A stretch of 64,000 bases of DNA from positions 18,698,716-18,762,715 of the forward strand of contig OX336392.1 of assembly GCA_946902985.2 (NCBI GenBank), written 5' to 3'. Below the pieces are notes generated by a model. The model made no database searches and had not been told where the DNA came from. It saw only the letters and a program-made list of their open reading frames with translations. Below, piece by piece: positions 23,816 to 37,603 of the stretch. The DNA comes from Meconema thalassinum. Taxonomy: Eukaryota; Arthropoda; Insecta; Orthoptera; Tettigoniidae. The position numbers were made by a program, and so were the translations under genes. Numbering within the stretch: position 1 is the stretch's first letter; the number at the start of each line of letters is the position of its first letter.

Positions 23816-26480
23816 CAGGCTCCCCTTGTGAGTTAGGCTCAGTCTACTCTTGGGAAATTGACCCAGGCTCCTCTTGGGACATAGACTCAGACTCCTCTTG
23901 GGACTTAGAACCAGGCACCTCATGGGACTTAGACTCAGACTCCTCTTGGGAATTAGACTCTGGCTCCTCTTGGGACATATGCTCAGGCTCCTCTTGGGAC
24001 ACAGACCCAGGCTCCTCTTGGGACACATACCCAGACTCCTCTTGGGACTTAGACTCAGGCTCCTCTTGGGACTTAGACCCAGGCTCCTCTTGGGACTTGG
24101 CCTCAGACTCCTCTTGGACCTTAGACTCAGGCTCCTCTTGGGACTTTGACACAGGCTCCACTTGGGACAAAGGCCCTGGCTCCTGTTGGGACTTAGACTC
24201 AGACACCTCTTGGGACTTAGACTCAGGCTCCTCTTGGGACACAGACCCAGGCTCCTGATGGGACTTTGACGCAGGCTCCTCTTGGGACTTAGACCCAGGC
24301 TCCTCATGGGACTTAGACTCAGCCTCCTCTTGGGACTTAGACTCAGGCTCCCCTTTGGATTTTGACTAAGGCTCCACTTGAGACACAGACTCAGGCTCCT
24401 CTTGGGACAAAGACCCAGGCTCCTCTTGGGACTTAGACTCAGGCTCCTCTTGGGACTTAGACTCAGGCTCCTCTTGGGAAACAGACCCAGAATCCTCTTG
24501 GGACTTTCACTCAGCCTCCCCTTGGGACTTAGACCCAGAATCCTCTTGGGACTTAGACTCAAGCTCCTCTTGGAACTTAGACTCAGGCTCCTCTTGGGAA
24601 ACAGACCCAGGCCCCTCTTGGGACTTAGACTCAGACTCCTCTTGGGAAATAGGCTCAGGCTCCTCTTGGGACTTAGACTCAGACTCCTCTTGGGAAATAG
24701 ACTCAGGCTCCTCTTGGGACTTTGACTCAGGCTCCACTTGGGACACAGGCACAGGCTCCTCTTGGGACTTTGACTCAGGCTCCACTTGGAACACAGGCCC
24801 AGGCTCCTCTTGGGACTTTGATTCAGGCTCCACTTGGAACACAGGCCCAGGCTCCTCTTGGGACTTTGACTCAGGCTCCACTTGGGACACAGACCCAGGC
24901 TCCTCTTGGGACTTAGACTCAGGCTCCCCTTGGGACCTTGACTGAGGCTCCACTTGGGACACAGACTCAGGCTCCTCTTGGGACTTAGAATCAGACTCCT
25001 CTTGGGACTTAGACCCAGGCTCCTCTTGGGACATCGACTCAGACTCCTCTTGGGACACAGGCCCAGGCTCCTCTTGCGACACAGACTCAGGCTCCTCTTG
25101 GGACTTAGACTCAGGCTCCTCTTGGGACGTGGAATCAGACTCCTCTTGTGCCTTAGATTCAGGCTCCTCTTGGGAATTAAACAGAGGCTCCTCTTGGTAC
25201 TTAGACACAGGCTTCTCTTGGGACTTAGACTCAGACCCCTCTTGGGACTTAGACTCAGAGTCCTCTTGGGACTTAAATTCAGACTCCTCTTGGGACTTAC
25301 ACTCAGGCTCCTCTTGGGACTTTGACCCAGGCTCCTCTTGGGACTTAGACTCAGGCTCCTCTTGGGACTTAGACTAAGACTCCTCTTGGGACTTAAAACT
25401 CAGGCTCCTCTTGGGACTTAGACCCAGGCTCCTCTTGGGACTTAGACTCAGGCTCCTCTTGGGACTTAGACTAAGACTCCTCTTGGGACTTAGACTCAGA
25501 CTCCTCTTGGGACTTAGACCCAGGCTCCTCTTGGGACTTAAACCCAGGCTCCCCTTGGGACTTAGACTCAGGCTCCTCTTGGGACTTAGACCCAGGCTCC
25601 TCTTGGGACTTAGACCCAGGCTCCTCTTGGGACTTAGACTCAGACTCCTCTTGGGACTCAGACTCAGGCTCCTCTTGGGACTTAGACTCAGGCTCCTCTT
25701 GCGACACGGACTCAGGCTTCCCTTGGGACTTAGACTCAGGCTTCTCTTGGGACTTTGACTCAGGCTCCTCTTGGGACTTAGACTCAGGCTCCTCTTGGGA
25801 CTTAGACGCAGACTCCTCTTGGGACACAGACTCAGACGCCTCTTGGGACTTAGACCCAGGCTTCCCTTGGGACTTAGACTCAGGCCCCTCTTGGGACTTA
25901 GACTCAGACTCCCCTTGGGACTTAGACTCAGGCTCCTCTTGGGACTTAGACTCAGGGTCCTCTTGCGACACAGACTCAGGCTCCTCTTGGCACTTAGAGT
26001 CAGGCTCCTCTTGGGACTTAGACCCAGGCTCCTCTTGGGACTTAGACTCAGACTCTTCTTGGGACTTAGACACAGGCTCCTCTTGGGACACAGTCTCAGA
26101 CTCCTCTTGGGACACAGACTCAGATTCCTCTTGGGACTTAGACTAAGACTCCTCTTGGGACTTAGACTCACTCTCCTCTTGGGACGCAGATTCAGGCTCC
26201 TCTTGGGACTTAGACTCAGACTCCTCTTGCGACACAGTCTCAGGCTCCTCTTGGGACTTAGACTCAGGCTCCTCTTGGGACTTAGACTCAGGCTCCTCTT
26301 GGTATTTAGATTCAGGCTCCACTTGGTACTTAGATTCAGGCTCCTCTTGGGACTTTGACTCAGGCTCCACGTGGAACACAGGCCCAGGCTCCCCTTGGGA
26401 CTTAGACTCAGACTCCTCTTGGGACGTAGACTCAGGCTCCTCTTGGGACTTTGACTCAGGCTCCTCTTGGGACTTAGACT

Positions 26481-26525
26481 CATGGTCCGTGAGGAAGTGT
26501 TGCAATCTTATTTGACTGTGTCAGT
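26481..26525. repeat. Spacer 10
   Basis: Majority form of the spacer (TCCGTGAGG, GCAATCTT, GACTGTGTCAGTCAGG), also seen at 26993, 30904, 37559 and 49748. Confidence 0.9.
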
Positions 26526-26992
26526 CAGGCTCCCCTTGTGACTAAGGCTCAGGCTCCTCTTGGAAAATAGACCCAGGCTCCTCCTGGGACTTAGACTAAG
26601 ACTCCTCATGGGACATAGACTCAGGCTCCTCTTGGTAATTAGACTCCTCTTGGGACATAGACACAGGCTCCTCTTGGGACATTAACTCAGGCTCCACTTG
26701 GGACACAGGCTCAGGCTCCTCTTGGGACTTAGACTCAGGCTCCACTTGGGACATAGACTCAGGCTCCCTATGGGACTTAGACTCAGGCTGCTCTTGAGAC
26801 TTAGACCCAGGCTCCCTTTGGGACTTAGAATCAGACTCCTCTTGGGACATAGACCCAGGCCCCTCTTGGACTTAGACTCAGACCCCTCTTGGGAAATAGA
26901 CTCAGGCTCCTCTTGGTACTTAGACTCCTCTTGGGACATAGACACAGGCTCCTCTTGGGACATTGACTCAGGCTCCTCTTGGGACTTAGACT

Positions 26993-27037
26993 CATGGTCC
27001 GTGAGGAAGTGTTGCAATCTTATTTGACTGTGTCAGT
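26993..27037. repeat. Spacer 11
   Basis: Majority form, only 512 bp after spacer 10. Confidence 0.9.
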
Positions 27038-27223
27038 CAGGCTCCCCTTGTGACTAAGGCTCAGGCTCCTCTTGGAAAATAGACCCAGGCTCCTCCTGGG
27101 ACTTAGACTCAGACTCCTCATGGGACATAGACTCAGGCTCCTCTTGGTACTTAGAATCCTCTTGGGACATAGACACAGGCTCCTCTTGGTACACAGACCC
27201 AGGCACCTCTTGGGACTTAGACT

Positions 27224-27268
27224 CATGGTCCGTGAGGAAGTGTTGCAATCTTATTTGACTATGTCAGT
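27224..27268. repeat. Spacer 12
   Basis: Private change GACTATGTCAGTCAGG. It lies 231 bp after spacer 11, the shortest spacing in the window. Confidence 0.9.
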
Positions 27269-30200
27269 CAGGCTCCCCTTGTGACTAAGTCTCAGGCTCC
27301 TCTTGGAAAATAGACCCAGGCTCCTCCTGGGACTTAGACTCAGACTCCTCATGGGACATAGACTCAGGCTCCTCTTGGTATTTAGACTCCTCTTGGGACA
27401 TAGACACAGGCCCCTCTTGGGACATTGACTCAGGCTCCACTTGGGACACAGGCCCAGGCTCCTCTTGGGACTTAGACTCAGGCTCCACTTGGGACATAGA
27501 CTCAGGCTCCCTATGGGACTTAGACTCAGGCTGCTCTTGAGACTTAGACCCAGGCTCCCTTTGGGACTTAGAATCAGACTCCTCTTGGGAAATAGACCCA
27601 GGCTCCTCCTGGGACTTAGACTCAGACTCCTCATGGGACATAGACTCAGGCTCCTCTTGGTACTTAGACTCCTCTTGGGACATAGACACAGGCTCCTCTT
27701 GGGACATTGACTCAGGCTCCTCTTGGGACATAGACCCAGGCTCCTCTTGGGACTTTGACTCAGGCTCCTCTTGGGACTTAGACTCAGGCTCCTCTTGGGA
27801 AACAGACCCAGAGTCCTCTTGGGACTTGGACTCAGGCTCCTCTTGGGACTTAGACTCAAGCTCCTCTTGGGACTTAGACTCAGGCTCCTCTTGGGAAACA
27901 GACCCAGGCCCCTCTTGGGACTTAGACTCAGACTCCTCTTGGGAAATAGACTCAGGCTCCTCTTGGGACTTAGACTCAGACTCCTCTTGGGAAATAGACT
28001 CAGGCTCCTCTTGGGACTTAGACTCTTCTTGGGACTTAGACACAGGCTCCTCTTGGGTCAATGACTCAGGCTCCTCTCGGGAAACAGACCCAGAGTCCTC
28101 TTGGGACTTGGACTCAGGCTCCTCTTGGGACTTAGACTCAGGCTCCTCTTGGGACTTAGACTCAGACTCCCCTTGGGACTTAAAACTCAGGCTCCTCTTG
28201 GGACTTAAACCCAGGCTCCCCTTGGGACTTAGACTCAGGCTCCTCTTGGGACTTAGACCCAGGCTCCTCTTGGGACTTACACCCAGGCTCCTCTTGGGAC
28301 TTAGACTCATACTCCTCTTGGGACTTAGACCCAGGCTCCTCTTGGGACGCAGACTCAGGCTCCTCTTGGGACTTAGACTCAGACTCCTCTTGGGACACAG
28401 ACTCAGGCTCCTCTTGGGACTTAGACTCAGGCTCCTCTTGCGACACGGACTCAGGCTCCCCTTGGGACTTAGACTCAGGCTTCTCTTGGGACTTTGACTC
28501 AGGCTCCTCTTGGGACTTAGACTCAGGCTCCTCTTGGGACTTAGACTCAGGCTCCTCTTGGGACTTAGACTCAGACTCCTCTTGCGACACAGACTCAGAC
28601 TCCTCTTGGGACTTAGACCCAGGCTACTCTTGGGACTTAGACTCAGGCTCCTCTTGGGACTTAGACTCAGACTCCTCTTGGGACTTATACTCAGGCTCCT
28701 CTTGGGACTTAGACTCAGGCTCCTCTTGCGACACAGACTCAGGCTCCTCTTGGGACTTAGACTCAGGCTCCTCTTGGGACTTAGACCCAGGCTCCTCTTG
28801 GGACTTAGACTCAGACTCCTCTTGGGACTTAGACTCAGGCTCCTCTTGGGACACAGACTCAGACTCCTCATGGGACACAGACTCAGATTCCTCTTGGGAC
28901 GTAGAAAAAGACTCCTCTTGGGACTTAGACTCAGGCTCCACTTGGGACGCAGACTCAGGCTCCTCTTGGGACTTAGACTCAGGCTCCTCTTGGGACTTAG
29001 ACTCAGGCTCCTCTTGGTATTTAGATTCAGGCTCCTCTTGGTATTTAGATTCAGGCTCCTCTTGGGACTTTGACTCAGGCTCCACATGGAACACAGGCCC
29101 AGGCTCCCCTTGGGACTTAGACTCAGACTCCTCTTGGGACTTAGACTCAGGCTCCTCTTGGGACTTTGACTCAGGCTCCTCTTGGGACTTAGACTTAGGC
29201 TCCTCTTGGGACTTAGAATCAAGCTCCTCTTGGGACTTAGACCCAGACTCCTCTTGGGACTTAGACTCAGGCTCCACTTGGGACATAGACTCAGGCTCCA
29301 TTTGGGACTTAAACACAGGCTCCTCTTGGTACTTAAACACAGGCTCCTCTTGGGATTTAGACTCAGGCTCCATTTGGGACATAGACTCAGGCTCCCTTTG
29401 GGACATAGACTCAGGTTCCACTTGGGACATAGACTCAGGCTCCCTTTGGGACAGACTCAGGCTCCTCTTGAGACTTAGACCGAGGCTCCCTTTGGGACTT
29501 TAACACAGGCTCCTCTTGGGACATAGACCCAAGCTCCTCTTGGGACTTAGATTCAGGCTCCCCTTGGGACATAGACCCAGGCACCTCTTGGGACTTAGAC
29601 TCAGGCTCCTCTTGGAACATACTCAGGCTCCCTTTGGGACAGACTCAGGCTCCTCTTGAGGCTTAGACCCAGGCTCCCTTTGGGACTTAGACTCAGGCTC
29701 CCCTTGGGACATAGACCCAGGCTCCTCTTGGGACTTAGACCCAAGCTCCTCTTGGGACTTAGACTCAGGCGTCCCTTGGGACACAGACCCAGGCTCCTCC
29801 TGGGACTTAGACTCAGACTCCTCTTGGGAAATAGACTCAGGCTCCTCTTGGTACTTAGACGCCTCTTGGGACTTAGACACAGGCTCCTCTTGGGACATTG
29901 ACTCAGGCTCCACTTGGGACCTAAACCCAGGCTCCTCTTGGGATATACACCCAGGCTCCTCTTGGGACTTAGGCTCAGACTCCTCTTGGGACTTTCACTC
30001 AGGCTCCACTTGCGACACAGACTCAGACTCCTCTTGGGACTTAGACCCAGGCTCTGCTTGGGACTTAGGCTCAGGCTCCTCTTGGGACACAGACCCAGGC
30101 TCCTCTTGGGACACAGACTCAGACTCCTCTTGGGACTTAGACCCAGGCTCTGCTTGGGACTTAGACTCAGGCTCCTCTTGGTACTTAGACGCCTCTTGGG

Positions 30201-30903
30201 ACTTAGACACAGGCTCCTCTTGGGATATTGACTCAGGCTCCACTTGGGACCTAAACCCAGGCTCCTCTTGGGATATACACCCAGGCTCCTCTTGGAACTC
30301 AGACTCAGGCTCCCTTTGGGACTTAGACTCAGGCACCTCTTGGGACACAGACCCAGGCTCCTCTTGGGACACAGACTCAGGCTCCTCTTGGGACACAGAC
30401 CCAGGCTCCTCTTGGGACATAGACCCAGGCTCCTCTTGGGACTTAGGCTCAGGCTCCTCTTGGGACTTAGGCTCAGGCTCCGCTTGGGACTCAGACTCAG
30501 GCTCCCTTTGGGACATAAACCCAGGCTCCTCTTGGGATTTACACCCAGGCTCCCTTTGGGACTTAGACTCAGGCTCCACTTGGGACATAGACTCAGGCTC
30601 CCTGTGGGACTTAGACTCAGGCTCCTCTTGGGTCATAGACCCAAGCTCCTCTTAGGACTTAGACTCAGGCTCCTCTTGGAACTTAGACTGAGGCTCCTAT
30701 TTGACTTAGACCCAGACTCCTTTTGGAACATAGACTCAGACTCCTCTTGGGACTTAGACTCAGGCTCCTCTTGGGACCTTGACTCAGGCTTCAGTCGGGA
30801 CACAGACCCAGGCTCCTCTTGGGACATAGACTCAGACTCCCCTTGGGACTTAGACTCAGGCTCCTCTTGGGACACAGACCCAGGCTCCTCTTAGGACTTA
30901 GAC

Positions 30904-30948
30904 TCATGGTCCGTGAGGAAGTGTTGCAATCTTATTTGACTGTGTCAG
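30904..30948. repeat. Spacer 13
   Basis: Majority form. Confidence 0.9.
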
Positions 30949-32710
30949 TCAGGCTCCCCTTGTGACTTAGGCTCAGGCTCCTCTTGGGAAATAGACCCAG
31001 GCTCCTCTTGGGACATAGACTCAGACTCCTCTTGGGACTTAGACTAGGCTCCACATGGGACTTAGCCTCAGACTCCTCTTGGGACTTAGATTCAGGTTCC
31101 TCTTTGGAATTTGACTCAGGCTCCACTTGGGACACAGACTCAGGCTCCTCTTGGGACATAGACCCAGGCTCCTCTTGGGACATAGACCCAGGCTCCTCTT
31201 GGGACTTAGACTCAGGCTCCTATTGGGAAACAGAACAAGACTCCTCTTGGGACTTGGACTAAGGCTCCCCTTGGGACTTAGACTCAGGCTCCTCTTGGGA
31301 CTTAGACTCAGGATCCTCTTGGGACTTAGACTCAGGCTCCTCTTGGGAAACAAACCCAGGCTCCTCTTGGGACTTGGACTCAGGCTCCCCTTGGGACTTA
31401 GACTCAGACTCCTCTTGGGACTTAGACTCAAGCTCCTCTTGGGACTTGGACTCAGACTCCTCTTGCGAATTAGACACAGGCTCCTCTTGGGACTTAGACT
31501 CAGACTCCTATTGGGAAATAGACTCAGGCTCCTCTTGGGACTTAGACTCCTCTTGGGACTTAGACACAGGCTCCTCTTGGGTCTTTGACTCAGGCTCCAC
31601 TTGGAACACAGGCCCAGGCTACTCTTGGGAATTTGACTCAGGCTCCACTTGCAACACAGACTCAGACTCCTCTTGGGACTTAGACCCAGGCTCCCTTTGG
31701 GACTTAAACACAGGCTCCTCTTGGTACTTAGACACAGACTCCTCTTGGGACATGGACTCATTCTCCACTTGGGACATAGACCCAGGCTCCCTTTGGGACT
31801 TAGGCTCAGGCTCCTCTTGGGACATACACCCAGGCTCCTGTTGGGACTTTGACTCAGGTTCCACTTGGGACATAGACTCAGGCCCCACATGGCACTTAGC
31901 CTCAGACTCCTCTTGGGACTTAGATTCAGGTTCCTCTTTGGAATTTGACTCAGGCTCCACTTGGGACACAGACTCAGGCTCCTCTTGGGACATAGACCCA
32001 GGCTCCTCTTGGGACTTAGAACCAGGCTCCTCTTGGGACTTAGTCTCAGGCTCCTCTTGGGACATAGACAAAGGCTCCTCTTGGGACTCAGACTCAGGCT
32101 CCCTTCGGGACTTAGACCCAGGCTCCTCTTGGGACTTAGACCCAGGCTCTTCTTGGAACTTAGACTCAGACTCCTCTTGGGACTTAGACTCAGGCTCCTC
32201 TTTGGACTTTGACTCAGGCTCCACTTGGGATACAGACTCAGGCTCCTCTTGGGACATAGACCCAGGCTCCTCTTTGGATTTAGACTCAGGCTCCTCTTGG
32301 GAAACAGACCCAGACTCCTCTTGGGTCTTGGACTCAGGCTCCCCTTGGGACTTAGACTCAGACTCCTCTTGGGACTTAGATACAAGCTCCTCTTGGGACT
32401 TAGACTCAGGCTCCACTTGGGACGTAGACTCAGGCTCCTCTTGGGACTTTGACTCAGGCTCCACTTGGGACACAGACTCAGACTCCTCTTGGGACTTAGG
32501 CCCAGGCTCCTCTTGGGACTTAGGCCCAGGCTCCTCTTGGGACATAGACTCAGGCTCCTCTTGGGACTTAGACCCAGACTCCTCTTGGGACTTAGACTCA
32601 GGCTCCTCTCGGGACTTAGACTCAGACCCCTCTTGGGACTTAAACTCAGGCTCCTCTCGGGACATAGACTCAGACTCTTATTGGGACATAGACTCAGACT
32701 CCTCGTGGGA

Positions 32711-32767
32711 GGGGCCGATAACCTCGATGTTAGGCCCCTTAAAACAACAATTATCATCATCATCATC
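32711..32767 (+). mobile_element. 57-bp retroposon-like fragment with (ATC)5 tail, copy 2
   Basis: Base-for-base the same as the fragment at 8306, including five ATC triplets. The left flank reads CCTCGTGGGA instead of CCTCTTGGGA. It is followed 42 bp later by a spacer of the same rare subtype as after copy 1. It is therefore a copy by segmental duplication of the array, not a second insertion. Confidence 0.6.
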
Positions 32768-32808
32768 CTCTTGGGACACAGACCCAGGCTCCTCTTGGGA
32801 CTTAGACT

Positions 32809-32853
32809 CATGGTCCGTGAGGATGTGTTGCAATCTTATTTGACTCTGCCAGT
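32809..32853. repeat. Spacer 14
   Basis: GAGGATGTG is private; GACTCTGCCAG is shared with spacer 3. Confidence 0.9.
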
Positions 32854-35075
32854 CAGGCTCCCCTTGTGACTTAGGCTCAGGCTCCTCTTGGGAAATTGAC
32901 CCAGGCTTCTCTTGGGACTTAGACTCAGACTCCTCTTGGGACCTAGACTCTGGCTCCTCTTGGGACTAAGACCCAGGCACCTCATGGGACTTAGACTCAG
33001 ACTCCTCTTGGGAATTAGACTCAGGCTCCTCTGGGGACTTAGGCCCAGGCTCCTCATGGGACACAGACCCAGGCTCCTCTTGGTATATAGATCCAGACTC
33101 CTCTTGGGACTTAGACCCAGGCTCCTCATGGGACTTAGACTAAGACTTCTCTTGGGAAACAGAACAAGACTCCTCTTTGGACTTGGACTAAGGCTCCCCT
33201 TGGGACTTAGACTCAGGCTCCTCTTGGGACTTAGACTCAGGATCCTCTTGGGACTTAGACTCAGGCTCCTCTTGGGACTTAGAATCCTCTTGGGACTTAG
33301 ACACAGGCTCCTCTTGGGTCTTTGACTCAGGCTCCACATGGAACACAGGCCCAGGCTCCCCTTGGGACTTAGACTCAGATTCCTCTTGGGACTTAGACTC
33401 AGGCTCCTCTTGGGACTTTGACTCAGGCTCCAGTTGGGACACAGACTCAGGCTCCCCTTGGGACTTAGACCCAGGCTCCTCTTGGGACTTAGACTCGGAC
33501 TCCTCTTGGGACTTAAACTCAGACTCCTCTTGGGACTTAGTCTCAGGCTCCTCTTGGGATTTAGACCCAGGCTCCTCTTGGGACTTAGAGACTCAGACTC
33601 CACTTGGGACTTAGACTCAGACTCCTCTTGGGACTTAAACTCAGAGTCCTCTTGGGATTTAGACTCAGGCTCCTCTTGGGACTAGACCCAGGCTCCTCTT
33701 GGGACTTAAACTCAGGCTCCTCTTGGGACTTAGACTCAGACTCCTCTTGGGACTTAGACTCAGGCTCCTCTTGGGACTTAGACCCAGGCTCCTCTTGGGA
33801 CATAGACCCAGGCTCCTCTTGGGACTTAGACTCAGACTCCTCTTGGGACACAGACTCAGACTCCTCTTGGGAATTAGGCCCAGGCTCCTCTTGGGACTTA
33901 GGCCCAGGCTCCTCTTGGGACACAGACTCAGGCTCCTCTTGGGACTTAGACCCAGGCTCCTCTTGGGACTTAGACTCAGGCTCCTCTTGAGACTTAGACT
34001 CAGGCTTCTCTTGGGACATAGACTCAGGCTCCTCTTGGTACTTAGATTCAGGCTCCCCTTGGGACTTAAACACAGGCTCCTCTTGGTACTTAGACACAGG
34101 CTCCTCTTGGGACTTAGATTCAGGCTCCTCTTGGGACGTGTAATCAGACTCCTCTTGGGCCTTAGATTCAGGCTCCTCTTGGGACTTAAACAGAGGCTCC
34201 TCTTGGTACTTAGACCCAGGCTTCTCTTGGGACTTAGACTCAGGCTCCACTTGGGACATAGACTCAGGCTCCCTTTGGGACTTAGGCCCAGGCTCCTCTT
34301 GGGACATAGACCCAGGCTCCTCTTGGGACATACACCCAGGCTCCCTTTGGGACTTAGATTCAGGCTACTCTTGGGACTTAGACACAGGCTCCTATTCGCA
34401 CGTAGACACAGACTCCTCTGGGTAAAAGTCTAAGGCTCCTCTCGGGACTTAAACTCAGGCTCCTCTTGGGACATAGGCTCAGACTCCTCTTGGGACTTAT
34501 ACTGAGGCTCCTCTTGGGATTTAGACAGGCTCCAATTGGGACATAGGCACAGGCTCCTCTTGGGACTTAGACTCAGGCTCCACTTGGGACATAGACTCAG
34601 GCTCCCTTTGAGACTTAAACACAGGCTCCTCTTGGTACATAGACACAGGCTCCTCTTGGAACTTAGACTCAGGCTCCATTTGGGACATAGACTCAGGCTC
34701 CCTTTGGGACTTAGACTCAGGTTCCACTTGGGACATAGACTCAGGCTCCATTTTGGACAGACTCAGGCTCCTCTTGAGACTTAGACCCAGGCTCCCTTTG
34801 GGTCTTAGACTCAGGCTCCTCTTGGGACATAAACCCAAGCTCCTCTTGGGACATAGACTCAGGCTCCCCTTGGGACATAGACCCTGGCTCCTCTTGGAAC
34901 TTAGACTCAAATTTTTCTTGGGACTTGGACTCAGGCTCCTCTTGGGACCTTGACTAAGGCTCCACTTGGGATACAGACCCAGGCTCCTCTTGGGACATAG
35001 GCTCAGACGCCACTTGGGACTTAAATTCAGGCTCCTCTTGGGACACAGACCCAGGCTCCTCTTGGGACTTAGACT

Positions 35076-35120
35076 CATGGTCTGTGAGGAAGTGTTGCAA
35101 TCTTATTTGACTGTGTCAGT
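35076..35120. repeat. Spacer 15
   Basis: Mixed form: TCTGTGAGG as in A1-A5 but GCAATCTT as in the majority form. Confidence 0.9.
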
Positions 35121-37558
35121 CAGGCTCCCCTTGTGACTAAGGCTCAGGCTCCTCGTGGAAAATAGACCCAGGCTCCTCCTGGGACTTAGACGCAGACTCC
35201 TCTTGGGACATAGACTCAGGCTCCCCTTGGGAAACAGACCCAGGCCCCCTATGGGACTTAGGCTCAGGCTCCTCTTGGGACATAGACCAAGGCTCCCCTT
35301 GGGACTCAGACTCAGGCTCCCTTTGGGACTTAGACTCAGGCTCCTCTTGGGACATAGACCTTGGCTCCTCTTGGGACTTAGACTCACGCTCGACTTGGGA
35401 CATAGACTAAGGCTCCCTTTGGGACTTAGGCTCAGGCTCCTCTTGGGACATAAACCCAGGCTCCTCTTGGGATATACATCCAGGCTCCCTTTGGGACTTA
35501 GACTCGGGCTCCACTTAGTTCTTTGACTCAGGCTCCACTTGGGACAAAGACCCAGGCTCCTGTTGGGACTTTGACCCAGGCTCCTCTTGGGACTTAGACC
35601 CAGGCTCCTCATGGGACTTAGACTCAGACTCCTCTTGGGAATTAGGCTCAGGCTCCTCTTGGGACTTAGGCCCAGGCTCCTCATGGGACACAGACCCAGA
35701 CTCCTCTTGGGACTTAGACTCAGGCTCCACTGGGACTTAGACCCAGGCTCTTCTTGGGACTTAGACTCAGACTCCTCTTGGGCCTTAGACTCAGGCTCCT
35801 CTTGGGACTTTGACTCAGGCTCCACTTGGGACAAAAACCCAGGCTCCTGTTGGGACTTTGACCCAGGCTCCTCTTGGGACTTAGACCCAGGCTCCTCATG
35901 GGACTTAGACTCAGACTCCTCTTGGGACTTAGACTCAGGCTCCTCTTTGGACATTGACTCAGGCTCCACTTGGGACACAGACTCAGGCTCCTTGGGACAT
36001 AAACCCAGGCTCCTCTTGGGACTTAGACTCATGCTCCTCTTGGGAAACAGAACAAGACTCCTCTTGGGACTTGGACTAAGGCTCCCCTTGGGACTTAGAC
36101 TCAGGCTCCTCTTGGGACTTAGACTCAGGATCCTCTTGGGACTTAGACTCAGGCTCCTCTTGGGAAACAAACCCAGGCTCCTCTTGGGACTTAGACTCAT
36201 ACTCCTCTTGGGAAATAGTCTCAGGCTCCTCTTGGGACTTAGACTGCTCTTGGGACTTAGACACAGGCTCCTCTTGGGTCTTTGACTCAGGCTCCTCTTG
36301 GGACTTTGACTCAGGCTCCACTTGGGACACAGACTCAGGCTCCTCTTGGGACTTAGACCCAGGCTCCTCTTGGGACTACGACTCAGACTCCTCTTGGGAC
36401 TTAAACTCAGACTCCTCTTGGGACTTAGTCTCAGGCTCCTCTTGGGACTTAGACGCAGGCTCCTCTTGGGACTTAGACTCAGACTCCTCTTGGGACTTAG
36501 ACTCAGACTCCTCTTGGGATTTAAACTCAGACTCCTCTTGGGATTTAGACTCAGGCTCCTCTTGGGACTAGACCCAGGCTCCTCTTGGGACTTAGACTCA
36601 GGCTCCTCTCGGGACTTAGACTCAGACTCCTCTTGGGACTTAAACTCAGGCTCCCCTTGGGACCTAGAGTCAGACTCCTCTTGGGACTTAGACCCAGGCT
36701 CCTCTTGGGACTTAGACCCAGGCTCCTCTTGGGCCTTAGACCCAGGCTCCTCTTGGGACTTAGACTCAGACTCCTCTTGGGACACAGACTCAGACTCCTC
36801 TTGGGACACAGACTCAGACTCCTCTTGGGGCTTAGGCCCTGGCTCCTCTTGGGACTTAGGCCCAGGCTCCTCTTGGGACACAGACTCAGGCTCCTCTTGG
36901 GACTTAGACCCAGGCTCCTCTTGGGACTTAGACTCAGGCTCCTCTTGGGACATAGACTCAGGCTCCTCTTGGGACTAAGACTCAGGCTCCTCTTGGGACA
37001 TAGACTCAGGCTCCTCTTGGTACTTAGATTCAGGCTCCTCTTGGGACTTAAACACAGGCTCCTCTTGGTACTTAGACACAGGCTCCTCTTGGGACTTAGA
37101 TTCAGGCTCCTCTTGGGACGTGGAATAAGTCTCCTCTTGGGCCTTAGATTCAGACTCCTCTTGGGACTTAAACAGAGGCTCCTCTTGGTACTTAGACCCA
37201 GGCTTCTCTTGGGACTTAGACTCAGTTTCCACTTGGGACATAGACTCAGGCTCCCTTTGGGACATAGGCTCAGGCTCCTCTTGGGACTTAGACACAGGCT
37301 CCTCTTGGGACTTAGATTCAGGCTCCTCTTGGGACGTGGAATAAGTCTCCTCTTGGGCCTTAGATTCAGACTCCTCTTGGGACTTAAACACAGGCTCCTC
37401 TTGGTAATTAGACCCAGGCTTCTCTTGGGACTTAGACTCAGGTTCAACTTGGGACATACACCCAGGCTCCCTTTGGGACTTAGACTCAGGCTCCTCTTGG
37501 GACTTAGACACAGGCTCCTCTTGGTACTTAGACCCAGGCTCCTCTTGGGACTTAGACT

Positions 37559-37603
37559 CATGGTCCGTGAGGAAGTGTTGCAATCTTATTTGACTGTGTC
37601 AGT
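37559..37603. repeat. Spacer 16
   Basis: Majority form. Confidence 0.9.

Larger units (their letters stand above)
22336..34401. repeat. Higher-order block A6 (composite)
   Basis: The longest stretch without an anchor, 12,066 bp, with seven spacers (22961, 23771, 26481, 26993, 27224, 30904, 32809). The first ~2.8 kb is A5-like. The remainder is a different mosaic that includes the second copy of the 57-bp insert (32711-32767) with flanks like those of A2. An anchor was probably lost, or several blocks were fused. Confidence 0.75.

Noticed and set aside
26489..26524. Spacer as a miniature intron (GTGAGG...TGTCAG)
   Set aside because: The GT-AG distance is only about 36 bp, below known animal intron sizes. 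There is no coding context.
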